From an uncultured Acidobacteriota bacterium (GTDB taxonomy: Bacteria; Acidobacteriota; Thermoanaerobaculia; Gp7-AA8), in the NCBI GenBank assembly GCA_946887105.1, contig CAMPKJ010000010.1:1-44656 (forward strand): a stretch of DNA of 44,656 bases. The letters are read 5' to 3'. Under the pieces are notes generated by a model. The model searched no databases. It saw nothing but the letters and a program-made list of their open reading frames with translations, and had not been told where the DNA came from. A program made the position numbers and the translations under genes. Below, piece after piece: positions 8,651-16,873 of this stretch (its first letter is position 1; each line of letters opens with the position of its first letter).

Positions 8651-10534
8651 ATGCGCGTCCATTCTGTGCTTCTTCTCGTGGCCATTGTGTGCCTGCTGCC
8701 ATTGTCGGCGGCAGCGGATATCACCAGCATTTCTCCGCAAACGATCGTGGCCGGTGACGTGGAAGGATTCCTCACCGTCTCCGGCAGCGGGCTGTCCGGA
8801 ACGGAGTTGACGCTGGTCGTCTTCGACGGTCCCGCGGGACAGTTCGCACTCGAACCGGTGAACGCCATTCCGAACGACGACCCCGAAGCTCCGCCGCAGT
8901 ATCCGGAGGACGTCCTGATCTCGTTCATTCCGATTGCGGTCGCGGTCACTCCCGGTCCGTACACGATCACGATCCGGACAAAGGACGTCGGCGAGATCGA
9001 GCAGATGATCGGTTTTGCGATCTTCACCGTCACGGAATTGCCGGTGGATGGTCCGCCGCTCATCTCCTATAACGAGACCATCTTCCAGGAGGCGCAGGAC
9101 GCCAGCGGCGCGATCGTCGACTACGTCGTCACCGCGCAGAATCCGAATGGCGATCCGGTCGAAGTCACCTGCACGCCGCCCTCGGGCTCGCTCTTCGGCA
9201 TGGGCACCTGGAACGTGCAGTGTTCGGCGTCGAACACGTTCGGCACGACCATCGCCAACATCACCGTCATCGTGGCGGATCTGACCCCGCCCGTGGTCAC
9301 CGTGCCGGACGACATCGTCTCCTCGACCGCGGTGGTGACGTTCGAAGCCTCCGCCGTCGATGACATCGATGGTCCGCTTCCCGTGAACTGCACGCCGCCT
9401 TCCGGCTCCACGTTCGGACCGGGCGTCACGCTGGTCCTCTGCGAGGCGATGGACGCGAACTTCAACGTCGGCTTCGCGACGTTCCTCGTCACACTCGCCG
9501 GCGGATTGCCGGAGCTGACCGTGCCCGATGACGTCACGCTGATCTCGCCGGACGGCGATTCGGCGGTCTTCTTCTACGAGGCCACCGCGACCAACAACGC
9601 CGAAGTGTTCTGCTTCCCCTCCGGCTTCGTGTTCACCATCGGCACGACCACCGTCACCTGCACCGCGACCAACCTGACCGGCTCGGACACGGAGATCTTC
9701 GACGTGACCGTAGTCAGCGGTCTCGCGCCGGAGATCACCGTTCCCGCGAACATCACCGCCGAAGCCACTTCGCCCGCGGGCGCGGTGGTCACGTTCACCG
9801 CCACGGCGACCAACGACGCGGTGATCGTCTGCGCGCCGCCGTCGGGCTCGACGTTCGCGCTCGGTACGACGACAGTCACCTGCACGGCCACGAACGCGGG
9901 CGGCTCCGACAGCGACAGCTTCAACGTGACCGTCGTCGACACGACGGCGCCGATCCTCACGCTGCCGGACGACATCACCACCGAAGCGACGAGCGCCGCG
10001 GGCGCGGAAGTGAACTACCTCACCTCGGCCACGGATCTCGTCGACACCGATGTGGCCGTTCAGTGCACGCCGGCATCGGGCGACACGTTCGCGCTCGGCA
10101 CGACCACCGTGTCCTGCTCCGCGACCGACGACTCGGGCAACACCGCCACCGGTACGTTCGATGTGACGGTCGTCGATTCGACGCCGCCGCTGATCCTCAG
10201 CGTCGAAGCCACTCCGAACGTGCTCTGGCCGCCGAATCACAAGATGGTCGACATCTCGGTGGTGGTCGTCGCGGTCGATGCAGTCGATCCGAATCCGGTG
10301 TCGCGCATCATCTCGGTGTCATCGAGTCAGCCGGTGAACGGCACCGGCGACGGCGACGTCGCTCCCGATTGGGAGATCACCGGTCCGCTCACGGTGAAGC
10401 TGCGCTCCGAACGTTCGCAGGGCATCGACCGGACGTACACGATCACCGTCGAGTCGGTGGATGACGCGGGCAACGCCAGCACCGCTACGACCACGGTGAT
10501 CGTCTCGCAGGGACGGCGTCGCGCAGTGCGATAA
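8651..10534 (+). CDS. secreted multi-HYR-domain protein with RRRAVR C-terminus
   Basis: This 627-residue exported protein has a signal peptide of about 23 residues (MRVHSVLLLVAIVCLLPLSA). An N-terminal Ig-like/TIG-like domain (ISPQTIVAGDVEGFLTVSGS) is followed by about five HYR (hyalin-type) repeats. Each repeat has the phrase C-(T/A)PPSGSxFxxGxxxVxC, the di-cysteine signature of the family, and ends in a T-V-x-D strand. The last about 100 residues (LWPPNHKMVDISV ... RTYTITVESVDDAGN) form a module shared with the HYR protein at 34418-35788. Both end in RRRAVR. HYR domains are Ig-like adhesion modules; no enzyme domain is visible, so a surface adhesion or matrix role is inferred. A strong terminator follows at 10557. 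Confidence 0.9.
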   Translation: MRVHSVLLLVAIVCLLPLSAAADITSISPQTIVAGDVEGFLTVSGSGLSGTELTLVVFDGPAGQFALEPVNAIPNDDPEAPPQYPEDVLISFIPIAVAVTPGPYTITIRTKDVGEIEQMIGFAIFTVTELPVDGPPLISYNETIFQEAQDASGAIVDYVVTAQNPNGDPVEVTCTPPSGSLFGMGTWNVQCSASNTFGTTIANITVIVADLTPPVVTVPDDIVSSTAVVTFEASAVDDIDGPLPVNCTPPSGSTFGPGVTLVLCEAMDANFNVGFATFLVTLAGGLPELTVPDDVTLISPDGDSAVFFYEATATNNAEVFCFPSGFVFTIGTTTVTCTATNLTGSDTEIFDVTVVSGLAPEITVPANITAEATSPAGAVVTFTATATNDAVIVCAPPSGSTFALGTTTVTCTATNAGGSDSDSFNVTVVDTTAPILTLPDDITTEATSAAGAEVNYLTSATDLVDTDVAVQCTPASGDTFALGTTTVSCSATDDSGNTATGTFDVTVVDSTPPLILSVEATPNVLWPPNHKMVDISVVVVAVDAVDPNPVSRIISVSSSQPVNGTGDGDVAPDWEITGPLTVKLRSERSQGIDRTYTITVESVDDAGNASTATTTVIVSQGRRRAVR

Positions 10535-10556
10535 CGGCCCACTTCAGCACTTCCAC

Positions 10557-10590
10557 AAGGACGGCGGCTTTCGGGCCGCCGTCCTTTTTT
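10557..10590 (+). terminator. intrinsic terminator after the HYR gene
   Basis: A perfect 12-bp stem (10557-10568 with 10575-10586) and a 6-base loop run directly into a T tract ending at 10590. It lies 23 nt after the HYR stop. The stem is GC-rich apart from its base and is the clearest rho-independent terminator in the window. The A/T bases at the foot of the stem could also let it act in reverse. Confidence 0.93.
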
Positions 10591-10619
10591 ACGCGCCGGA
10601 GTGGCCGCCGGTCCGCAGG

Positions 10620-10625
10620 TATAAT
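10620..10625 (+). promoter_or_regulatory. consensus -10 box TATAAT for the DUF4388 gene
   Basis: A perfect TATAAT lies 18 nt before ATG 10644 and 30 nt after the terminator. The expected -35 position (about 10597-10602) is GC-rich and does not match TTGACA. The predicted leader is only about 11-12 nt. Confidence 0.6.
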
Positions 10626-10643
10626 CGCGCTCCTTTCGACGTC

Positions 10644-11807
10644 ATGGGCCTCTCCGGAAACCTCCAGACGATGCTCCCGGGCGACCTCCTCCAGTGGCTG
10701 AGTCTGGGGCAGAAAACCGGGACACTCGTCATCACGAACAAGAGAGTGGAGAAGAAGATCTTCTTCCAGCGCGGCCGCGTGATCTCTTCCGCGTCCAACG
10801 ATCCGCGCGAATACCTCGGACAATTCCTGATGAGCCACGGCTACATCACCGAGCCGGAGCTGAAGAAGGCCATGGAAGTGCAGCAGCAGTCGCGCATCCT
10901 GCTCGGGAAAATCCTGGTGATGATCGACGTCATCACCGAGCCCGACCTGCAACGCTTCATGCGCCTCAAAGCGGAGGAGGAGATCTACGACATCTTCCTC
11001 TGGAATGACGGCGACTTCTATTTCGTGGACGACGAGTTGCCGCAGATGGAGATGATCCCGCTGCAGGTCGACGTGACCGGCATCATCATGGAAGGCACGC
11101 GCCGCGTCGATGAATGGACGCGCATTCGCGAGACCATCCCGAACGAAGCCGTGATCCCGGTCCCGCTCAAGGAGATCGATGCGGCCAATCTGGAAGAAGT
11201 CGAGGAGCCGATCGTGCGCGCCATCGACGGCAAGCGCACCATCGCCGAGATCGTGCTGGAGAGCCGCTCCTCGGCATTCACGGTCTCGTCCACCGTCTCC
11301 GCATTGGTACGCCACGGATTCGTGAAGCTCGTCGATCCGAGCACGCAGAAGATGGCCAAGCTCGCGGAGGAAGTGGTGGTGGCCGCGGCCGCCGGCGTGG
11401 AGCCGCGACGCGACTTCAATGAAGACGACGAGATCATCTCGCTGCTCAACGCCGCCCAGGCAGCGTTGCGCACCCGCGATTTCGAGAAGACCCAGCGCCT
11501 GCTGCGCGCGGCGCAGAACCTCGATCCCAATCATCCGAAAGTGCGCACCGCGATCAAGGGCGCAGAAACGGTGATCCTCGGCGAGCTGCGCAATCAGGGT
11601 CTCGTCGATTCGAAAGTGCCGCGCGTCGCGAAAGCGATCGAAGAAATCACGCAGATGAACTTCACGCCGAACGAAGGGTTCATCCTCTCTCGCATCAACG
11701 GGCAGTGGGACATCGGCTCGCTCATCAAGATCTCGCCCATCCGCGAGACCGATGCGATGCTGATCTTCTACAAGCTCTGGAAAGACAACATCATCGCGCT
11801 GAGCTAA
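10644..11807 (+). CDS. DUF4388 (PATAN-type) domain protein
   Basis: This is a 387-residue soluble protein. Residues 1-100 are a classic DUF4388 domain (GLSGNLQTMLPGDLLQWLSL, GQKTGTLVITN, KIFFQRGRVISSASND, LGQFLMSHGYI). In other bacteria this domain is fused to, or works with, signalling and gliding-motility regulators. A second winged-helix-like region (about 180-235, EEPIVRAIDGKRTIAEIVLE) and a TPR-like helical segment (about 265-300, AQAALRTRDFEKTQRLLRAA) follow. The C-terminus repeats the 'DG/NG...I..L' winged-helix phrase (ILSRINGQWDIGSLIKI). It probably acts as an intracellular signalling adaptor; the ligand is unknown. It is followed after 5 nt by the epoxide hydrolase-like gene, so the two may share a transcript. 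Confidence 0.88.
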   Translation: MGLSGNLQTMLPGDLLQWLSLGQKTGTLVITNKRVEKKIFFQRGRVISSASNDPREYLGQFLMSHGYITEPELKKAMEVQQQSRILLGKILVMIDVITEPDLQRFMRLKAEEEIYDIFLWNDGDFYFVDDELPQMEMIPLQVDVTGIIMEGTRRVDEWTRIRETIPNEAVIPVPLKEIDAANLEEVEEPIVRAIDGKRTIAEIVLESRSSAFTVSSTVSALVRHGFVKLVDPSTQKMAKLAEEVVVAAAAGVEPRRDFNEDDEIISLLNAAQAALRTRDFEKTQRLLRAAQNLDPNHPKVRTAIKGAETVILGELRNQGLVDSKVPRVAKAIEEITQMNFTPNEGFILSRINGQWDIGSLIKISPIRETDAMLIFYKLWKDNIIALS

Positions 11808-11812
11808 CCGTG

Positions 11813-12964
11813 ATGCAGCCGTTCGCGTTTCACGCCTCCGACGCCGCGCTGGCAGACCTTCGCCAGCGCCTGATGAACACGCGCTGGCCGGACGATCCCG
11901 ACGCCGAGCCTTGGCTGCACGGCACGGACGGGAAGTACCTGCGCGAGCTGGTGCGGTACTGGATCGATCGCTTCGACTGGCGCGTGCAGGAGCGCGCACT
12001 GTTTCGCTTCGCACATTTCCGCGCGGACGTCGATGGCTTTGGCGTGCACTTCATCCATGAGCGCGGAAGCGGGCCGGATCCGCTGCCGCTGATCATCACG
12101 CACGGCTGGCCGAGCTCGTTCGTGGAGATGACCAAGATCATTCCGCTGCTGACCGCGCGAGGCTTCGACGTGATCGTGCCGTCGCTGCCCGGCTGCGGGT
12201 TCTCGGATCGTCCGTCGCGGCTGATGACGCGGACGCGCACCGCCGCGCTGTGGGCGAAGTTGATGACCGAGGTGCTCGGTTACCGGCGCTTCGTCGCGCG
12301 CGGCGCCGACATCGGCTCGACCATCACCACGTTCCTCGGGCTGGACCACGCGCAACACGTCGCCGCGATTCATCTCTCCGACGTTCCGCGGCCCTACCTC
12401 GGCGCCGGAACACCTCCGCTGACCGCCGCCGAACAGACGTTCCTCGCTGAAGAAGCCGAATGGATGCGCACCGAAGGCGCGTACGACTATATTCAGGCCA
12501 CCAAGCCGCAAACACTCGGCTATGCGCTCAACGACTCGCCCGCGGGCCTGGCCGCATGGCTCGTCGAGAAGCTCCGCTCCTGGAGCGACTGCGGCGGCGA
12601 CGTGGAACGCCGTTTCACGAAAGACGAACTGCTGACGAACATCACGCTGTACTGGCTGAGCGAAACGATCAACTCCGCGAACCGCCTCTACTTCGATCGC
12701 GAACACGCCCTGCGCGAGCTCGGACCCGCGGATCGCGTCACGGTCCCGTGCGCCTTCGCCATGTTCCCGGCCGACATCGACCATCCGCCGCGCGAATACG
12801 CCGAACGCTCGTGCAACGTGGCGCGCTGGACCGAGCTCCCCCGCGGCGGCCACTTCGCCGCCTTCGAAGAGCCGGAGCTCCTCGCCGAAGATCTCACCGA
12901 GTTCTTCCGCCCGTTCCGGGAAGCCGGGCACGCATCGCCGAGTTACACTCATCGAGATGGCTGA
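11813..12964 (+). CDS. epoxide hydrolase-like alpha/beta-hydrolase
   Basis: This 383-residue enzyme begins with the epoxide-hydrolase N-terminal segment (LADLRQRLMNTRWPDDP ... YWIDRFDWRVQERALFRF). The alpha/beta-hydrolase core contains the oxyanion motif HGWPSSF (His97), the nucleophile-elbow candidate Asp166 in GADIGS, and the C-terminal catalytic His347 in GGHFAAFEEPELLAEDL. Asp rather than Ser at the elbow points to epoxide hydrolysis via an alkyl-enzyme ester. The elbow reads GADIGS instead of the usual GGDWGS, a modest divergence. The start is ATG 11813 (GTG 11810 is immediately upstream); no Shine-Dalgarno is visible. The 3' end overlaps the small gene at 12957. Confidence 0.87.
   Translation: MQPFAFHASDAALADLRQRLMNTRWPDDPDAEPWLHGTDGKYLRELVRYWIDRFDWRVQERALFRFAHFRADVDGFGVHFIHERGSGPDPLPLIITHGWPSSFVEMTKIIPLLTARGFDVIVPSLPGCGFSDRPSRLMTRTRTAALWAKLMTEVLGYRRFVARGADIGSTITTFLGLDHAQHVAAIHLSDVPRPYLGAGTPPLTAAEQTFLAEEAEWMRTEGAYDYIQATKPQTLGYALNDSPAGLAAWLVEKLRSWSDCGGDVERRFTKDELLTNITLYWLSETINSANRLYFDREHALRELGPADRVTVPCAFAMFPADIDHPPREYAERSCNVARWTELPRGGHFAAFEEPELLAEDLTEFFRPFREAGHASPSYTHRDG
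12944..12949 (+). promoter_or_regulatory. -10 box TACACT for the small-protein/nucleotidyltransferase pair
   Basis: TACACT ends 7 nt before ATG 12957 and lies inside the 3' end of the hydrolase gene. It would give a leaderless transcript for the two-gene unit. No -35 match is visible. Confidence 0.5.
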
Positions 12965-13124
12965 GCCAAACGTGCACCCGCAGACGGAGCAGAAGCCGGG
13001 CACCGGCATCGATCGCACGCTGATTCAGCGATTGCTCGTTCTCACTCCGGCGGAGCGCATCAGGATGGGGGTCCGCGAGGCGAACAACCTCGCGCGCCTC
13101 ATGGAAAAGATGCGGATGCGATGA
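12957..13124 (+). CDS. small protein partner of nucleotidyltransferase
   Basis: A 55-residue ORF begins 8 nt before the upstream hydrolase stop and ends in an ATGA overlap with the nucleotidyltransferase gene. The C-terminal two thirds is an amphipathic helical stretch (IDRTLIQRLLVLTPAERIRM, then GVREANNLARLMEKMRMR). The coupling, and the LTPAERIRM phrase typical of small proteins found before nucleotidyltransferase genes, support a real gene. In toxin-antitoxin-like nucleotidyltransferase modules such a partner neutralises or tethers the enzyme. That role is inference here. Confidence 0.75.
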   Translation: MAEPNVHPQTEQKPGTGIDRTLIQRLLVLTPAERIRMGVREANNLARLMEKMRMR

Positions 13125-13621
13125 GTACCGCCGAGCATTTCGACCCCTTCCGCGCTTTACGAGCTCTCCTTTCCCATCGCGTGCGGTTCGTCGTCATCGG
13201 CGGCATCGCCGGTCGCGCGTGGGGATCTCCGACGGTCACGAACGATCTCGACGTCTGCTACGAGCGGAACAAGCCGAATCATCAGGCTCTGGCGGCAGCA
13301 TTGGGCGAGCTTGGTGCGAGATTGCGCGGCGCTCCGGAAGGTCTGCCGTTCCTGCTCGATGAGCGCACCATCACCATGGGTGACTCCTTCACGTTCGAGA
13401 CGGTTGCGGGCCCTCTCGATTGTCTCGGTACGCCGTCCGGCACGAACGGGTATGCCGACCTGGCAAAGAACGCAACGGAGATCGAGCTCGGCGAAGATCT
13501 CCGCGTCGCGGTCTGCTCGCTCGACGATCTCATTCGCATGAAGCGCGCCGCGTCGCGGCCGAAGGACAGAGTCGAGCTCGAGATCCTCGCCGCCGTGAAA
13601 GAAGAAATCGAGAAGCGCTGA
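13121..13621 (+). CDS. nucleotidyltransferase-fold protein (AbiEii-like)
   Basis: This 166-residue protein has the nucleotidyltransferase signature FVVIGGIAGRAWGSPTVTND followed by LDV: the GG helix start, then a DxD-type metal motif (NDLDV). A later SLDDLIRMKRAASRPKDRVE matches the C-terminal helix common to AbiEii-like and related stand-alone nucleotidyltransferases (L..LI..K..A.R.KD..D). It is translationally coupled to the 55-residue protein. Some relatives are toxins that modify tRNA or proteins; others are of unknown role. No resistance-type substrate domain is present. The pair is a candidate toxin-antitoxin or regulatory module. Confidence 0.82.
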   Translation: MSTAEHFDPFRALRALLSHRVRFVVIGGIAGRAWGSPTVTNDLDVCYERNKPNHQALAAALGELGARLRGAPEGLPFLLDERTITMGDSFTFETVAGPLDCLGTPSGTNGYADLAKNATEIELGEDLRVAVCSLDDLIRMKRAASRPKDRVELEILAAVKEEIEKR

Positions 13622-13640
13622 CGCCGCAAGCGGCCGCGGC

Positions 13641-13646
13641 TATCAT
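13641..13646 (+). promoter_or_regulatory. -10 box TATCAT for the Asp-box gene
   Basis: TATCAT ends 7 nt before ATG 13654. CTGACG at 13618-13623 lies 17 nt upstream and is a partial -35 match, the best -35 candidate among the leaderless-type promoters here. Confidence 0.55.
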
Positions 13647-13653
13647 TCCCTTT

Positions 13654-16600
13654 ATGGCGCGTAAGTCTTTCGCACTGCTCCTCCTTTCTCTTTCTCTCTC
13701 CGCCTCCCTCGCCGCAGCAACGTTCGAGGCGAAGCAATTCGCGGCGATGCAGTGGCGGGAGGTGGGTCCGTTTCGCGGCGGGCGATCGGCCGCGGTGGAA
13801 GGGATTCCGTCGCAGCCGGACACGTACTACTTCGGCTCCGTCGGCGGTGGCGTGTGGAAGACCATCGACGGCGGCGTGACGTGGAAAGCCGTGTCTGATG
13901 GCTTCTTCGGCGGCTCGATCGGCGCGGTGGCGGTGTCGGAGTGGGATCCGAACGTCGTCTACGCCGGCGGCGGAGAGAAGACCGTGCGCGGCAATGTCTC
14001 GCATGGCGACGGAATGTGGAAGTCCACCGATGCCGGACAGACCTGGACGCACGTCGGATTGAAGGACTCGCGGCACATTCCGCGCGTGCGTATCCATCCG
14101 CGCAACCCGGACCTCGTTTACGCGGCGGTGCTCGGACATCTGTTCGGACCGAGCCAGGAGCGCGGCGTTTATCGAACGAAAGACGGCGGCAGGACGTGGG
14201 AGCGGATTCTCTTCGCGAACGAGAACGCCGGCGCGATCGACCTGATCCTCGATCCGACCAATCCCCGCATCCTGTACGCGTCGACGTGGCGCGTGCGGCG
14301 CACGCCGTACAGCCTCGAAAGCGGCGGCGAAGGCTCCGCGCTCTGGAAGTCGACCGACGGCGGCGATACGTGGAAGAACATCTCACGTAATCAAGGACTG
14401 CCGAAGGCGCCGCTCGGCATCATCGGCGTCTCTGTCTCGCGCAGCAATCCGCAGAACGTCTATGCGATCGTCGAGGCGGCCGAAGGCGGCGTGTTCCGTT
14501 CGCGCGACGGCGGCGAGACGTGGGAGAAGAGCAACGAAAGCCGCGACCTGCGCCAGCGCGCGTGGTACTACACGCGCATCTACGCCGATCCGCAGGACGA
14601 GGACACGGTCTACGTCCTCAACGTCCGCTTCCACAAATCGAAAGACGGCGGCAAGACGTTCAGCGCCATCAGCACGCCGCACAGCGACAATCACGATCTC
14701 TGGATCGCGCCGGACGATCCGCAGCGGATGATCGAGGCGAACGACGGCGGCGCGAACGTGACCACCGACGGCGGCACCAGCTGGACCGGGCAGGAGAATC
14801 AGCCTACCGCGCAGTTCTACCGCGTCACCACCGACAACTCGTTTCCCTACCGCCTTCTCGGCGCGCAGCAGGACAACAGCGCCGTGCGCATCCGTCATCG
14901 CTCCACCGATTCCAGCATCGGTTTCCGCGACTGGGAGGAAACCGCCGGCGGCGAGAGCGGCCACATCGTCGCCAGGCCAGACGATCCCGATGTCGTTTAC
15001 GGCGGTTCGTACGGCGGCTATCTGACGATGGTCAATCATCGCACCGGCGAGTTCCGCGATCTCAATCCGTGGCCCGACAATCCGATGGGCCACGGTGCGG
15101 AAGGAGCGGCGGAACGCTTCCAGTGGAACTTTCCGCTGCTCTTCTCGCCGCACGACGCCAACACGCTCTACGCGGCATCGCAGCATCTCTGGAAAACGAG
15201 CAACGGCGGCGCGAGCTGGACGCGCATCAGCGGCGATCTCACGCGCAACGACAAGTCGAAGATGGGTCCGTCCGGCGGCCCGATCACCAAGGACAATACC
15301 TCGGTCGAGTATTACGGGACGATCTTCGCCGTCGCCGAATCGCCGCACGAAAAGGGTGTGATCTGGGCCGGTTCGGACGATGGACTGGTGCACATCACCC
15401 GCGACGGCGGCGCGACGTGGAAGAACGTCACCGCGTCCTCGATGCCGGCCAATCTGATGATCAACAGCATCGATCCGAGTCCGTTCGACAAGGGTACGGC
15501 GTATCTCGCCGGCACCTCGTACAAGTCCGACGACTTCCGGCCGTATCTCTACAAGACCACCGACTACGGTGCGACCTGGTCGAAGATCACCAACGGCATC
15601 GCCCCCGATCACTTCACGCGCGTCGTTCGCTCGGACAAGCGCCGCAAGGGATTGCTCTACGCCGGCACCGAGCGCGCGATGTACGTTTCATTCGACGATG
15701 GCGCGTCGTGGCAGTCGCTGCAGCTCAACCTGCCCATCGTGCCGATCACCGATCTTGCGGTACGCGATGACGATCTGATCGCCGCGACGCAGGGGCGCGC
15801 GTTCTGGATCCTCGACGATCTCTCGCCGCTGCAGCAGATCGCGAACGCCGCGGCGTCCGTGCACCTCTTCACGCCGCGTCCGGCGTGGCGGATGGGCGGC
15901 TCGACGCCGGAGCGTCCGCCGCAGCTGGCCGGCAAGAACCCGCCGCAGGGCATTGTCGTCAATTACTGGATCGATCCGTCGGTGAAAGAGGGGACGAAGG
16001 TGAAGCTGGCCTTCCTGAACCGCGACGGCTCGGTCATCCGCGAGCTGGAAGGCGAGGTGAAGCCGCCCGCGCCGAAGGTCGAGGCGCAGGACGCAAAGAA
16101 TGCCGCCGCGCCGGAGCCCGAGCAGAAAGTCGACGTGAAGAGCGAGGGCGCTCCCGAAGAAGAGAACGACCCGAAAGCCGGGAAAGAGAAAGAGAAGAAC
16201 AAGCTGCCGGACTCGCGGCACGGACTGAATCGCTATGCGTGGAACCTGCGCTATCCCGAGGCGAAGAAATTCGAGGGACTGGTGCTGTGGGGCGGCGGCA
16301 CGGACGGTCCGCGCGTCGTGGCCGGAACGTACGACGTGCGGCTCACCGTCGGCGAGGAAACGCGTACCGCGACTGCGGAGCTGAAGCAGGATCCGCGCAC
16401 GTCCGCATCGCAGGCCGATCTGCAGGCGCAGTTCGACTATCTGCTCGCGGCGAATCGCAAGCTGAGCGAGATTCACGAACAGATCGAGCGCATCCGCGAA
16501 GTGCGCAAGCAGCTCGACGATCTCCGCAAGCGCGTCGGGAAGGACGATCAGGCGAAGCCGATCGTCGACGCGACGAAGGCGCTCGACAAGAAGATGACCG

Positions 16601-16866
16601 CGATCGAAGAGGCGCTGTATCAGACGAAGAATCGCAGCCCGCAGGATCCGCTCAACTTCCCGGTCCGCCTGAATGACAAGCTCGCCTCCGTCGCGGAATC
16701 CGCCTCCGTCGGCGACTTCGCGCCGACGGCGCAGCATCGTGCCGTCTACGCGCAACTGGTGCAGCAGATCGATGCGGAGCTCGCGAAATTGAGGGCCATC
16801 TGGCAGACGGATCTGCCGGCGCTCAACGCACTGGTGAAGCAGACGGAGGTCGTCGCGATAAACTGA
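13654..16866 (+). CDS. large exported Asp-box (sortilin/BNR-type) beta-propeller protein
   Basis: This product of about 1070 residues starts with a signal peptide (MARKSFALLLLSLSLSASLA). Residues about 25-740 carry at least ten Asp boxes of the form S/T-x-D-G-G-x-T-W (KTIDGGVTWK, KSTDAGQTWTH, RTKDGGRTWER, KSTDGGDTWKN, RSRDGGETWEK, ITRDGGATWKN). This gives a sortilin/VPS10-like propeller. Next come a beta domain, an unusual Lys/Glu-rich low-complexity stretch (about 810-850), a further beta-sandwich (YDVRLTVGEETRTA) and a C-terminal coiled coil (IHEQIERIREVRKQLDDLRK). Homologues are often called 'glycosyl hydrolase', but no glycosidase residues are evident, so that name should be avoided. The ATG is chosen for the signal peptide and the -10 box. 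Confidence 0.9.
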   Translation: MARKSFALLLLSLSLSASLAAATFEAKQFAAMQWREVGPFRGGRSAAVEGIPSQPDTYYFGSVGGGVWKTIDGGVTWKAVSDGFFGGSIGAVAVSEWDPNVVYAGGGEKTVRGNVSHGDGMWKSTDAGQTWTHVGLKDSRHIPRVRIHPRNPDLVYAAVLGHLFGPSQERGVYRTKDGGRTWERILFANENAGAIDLILDPTNPRILYASTWRVRRTPYSLESGGEGSALWKSTDGGDTWKNISRNQGLPKAPLGIIGVSVSRSNPQNVYAIVEAAEGGVFRSRDGGETWEKSNESRDLRQRAWYYTRIYADPQDEDTVYVLNVRFHKSKDGGKTFSAISTPHSDNHDLWIAPDDPQRMIEANDGGANVTTDGGTSWTGQENQPTAQFYRVTTDNSFPYRLLGAQQDNSAVRIRHRSTDSSIGFRDWEETAGGESGHIVARPDDPDVVYGGSYGGYLTMVNHRTGEFRDLNPWPDNPMGHGAEGAAERFQWNFPLLFSPHDANTLYAASQHLWKTSNGGASWTRISGDLTRNDKSKMGPSGGPITKDNTSVEYYGTIFAVAESPHEKGVIWAGSDDGLVHITRDGGATWKNVTASSMPANLMINSIDPSPFDKGTAYLAGTSYKSDDFRPYLYKTTDYGATWSKITNGIAPDHFTRVVRSDKRRKGLLYAGTERAMYVSFDDGASWQSLQLNLPIVPITDLAVRDDDLIAATQGRAFWILDDLSPLQQIANAAASVHLFTPRPAWRMGGSTPERPPQLAGKNPPQGIVVNYWIDPSVKEGTKVKLAFLNRDGSVIRELEGEVKPPAPKVEAQDAKNAAAPEPEQKVDVKSEGAPEEENDPKAGKEKEKNKLPDSRHGLNRYAWNLRYPEAKKFEGLVLWGGGTDGPRVVAGTYDVRLTVGEETRTATAELKQDPRTSASQADLQAQFDYLLAANRKLSEIHEQIERIREVRKQLDDLRKRVGKDDQAKPIVDATKALDKKMTAIEEALYQTKNRSPQDPLNFPVRLNDKLASVAESASVGDFAPTAQHRAVYAQLVQQIDAELAKLRAIWQTDLPALNALVKQTEVVAIN

Positions 16867-16873
16867 TCGTCGA

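Noticed and set aside
14383..15612. 409-codon minus-strand frame within the first Asp-box gene
   Set aside because: The plus strand has clear Asp-box repeats in the same span; the minus frame is an antisense shadow.
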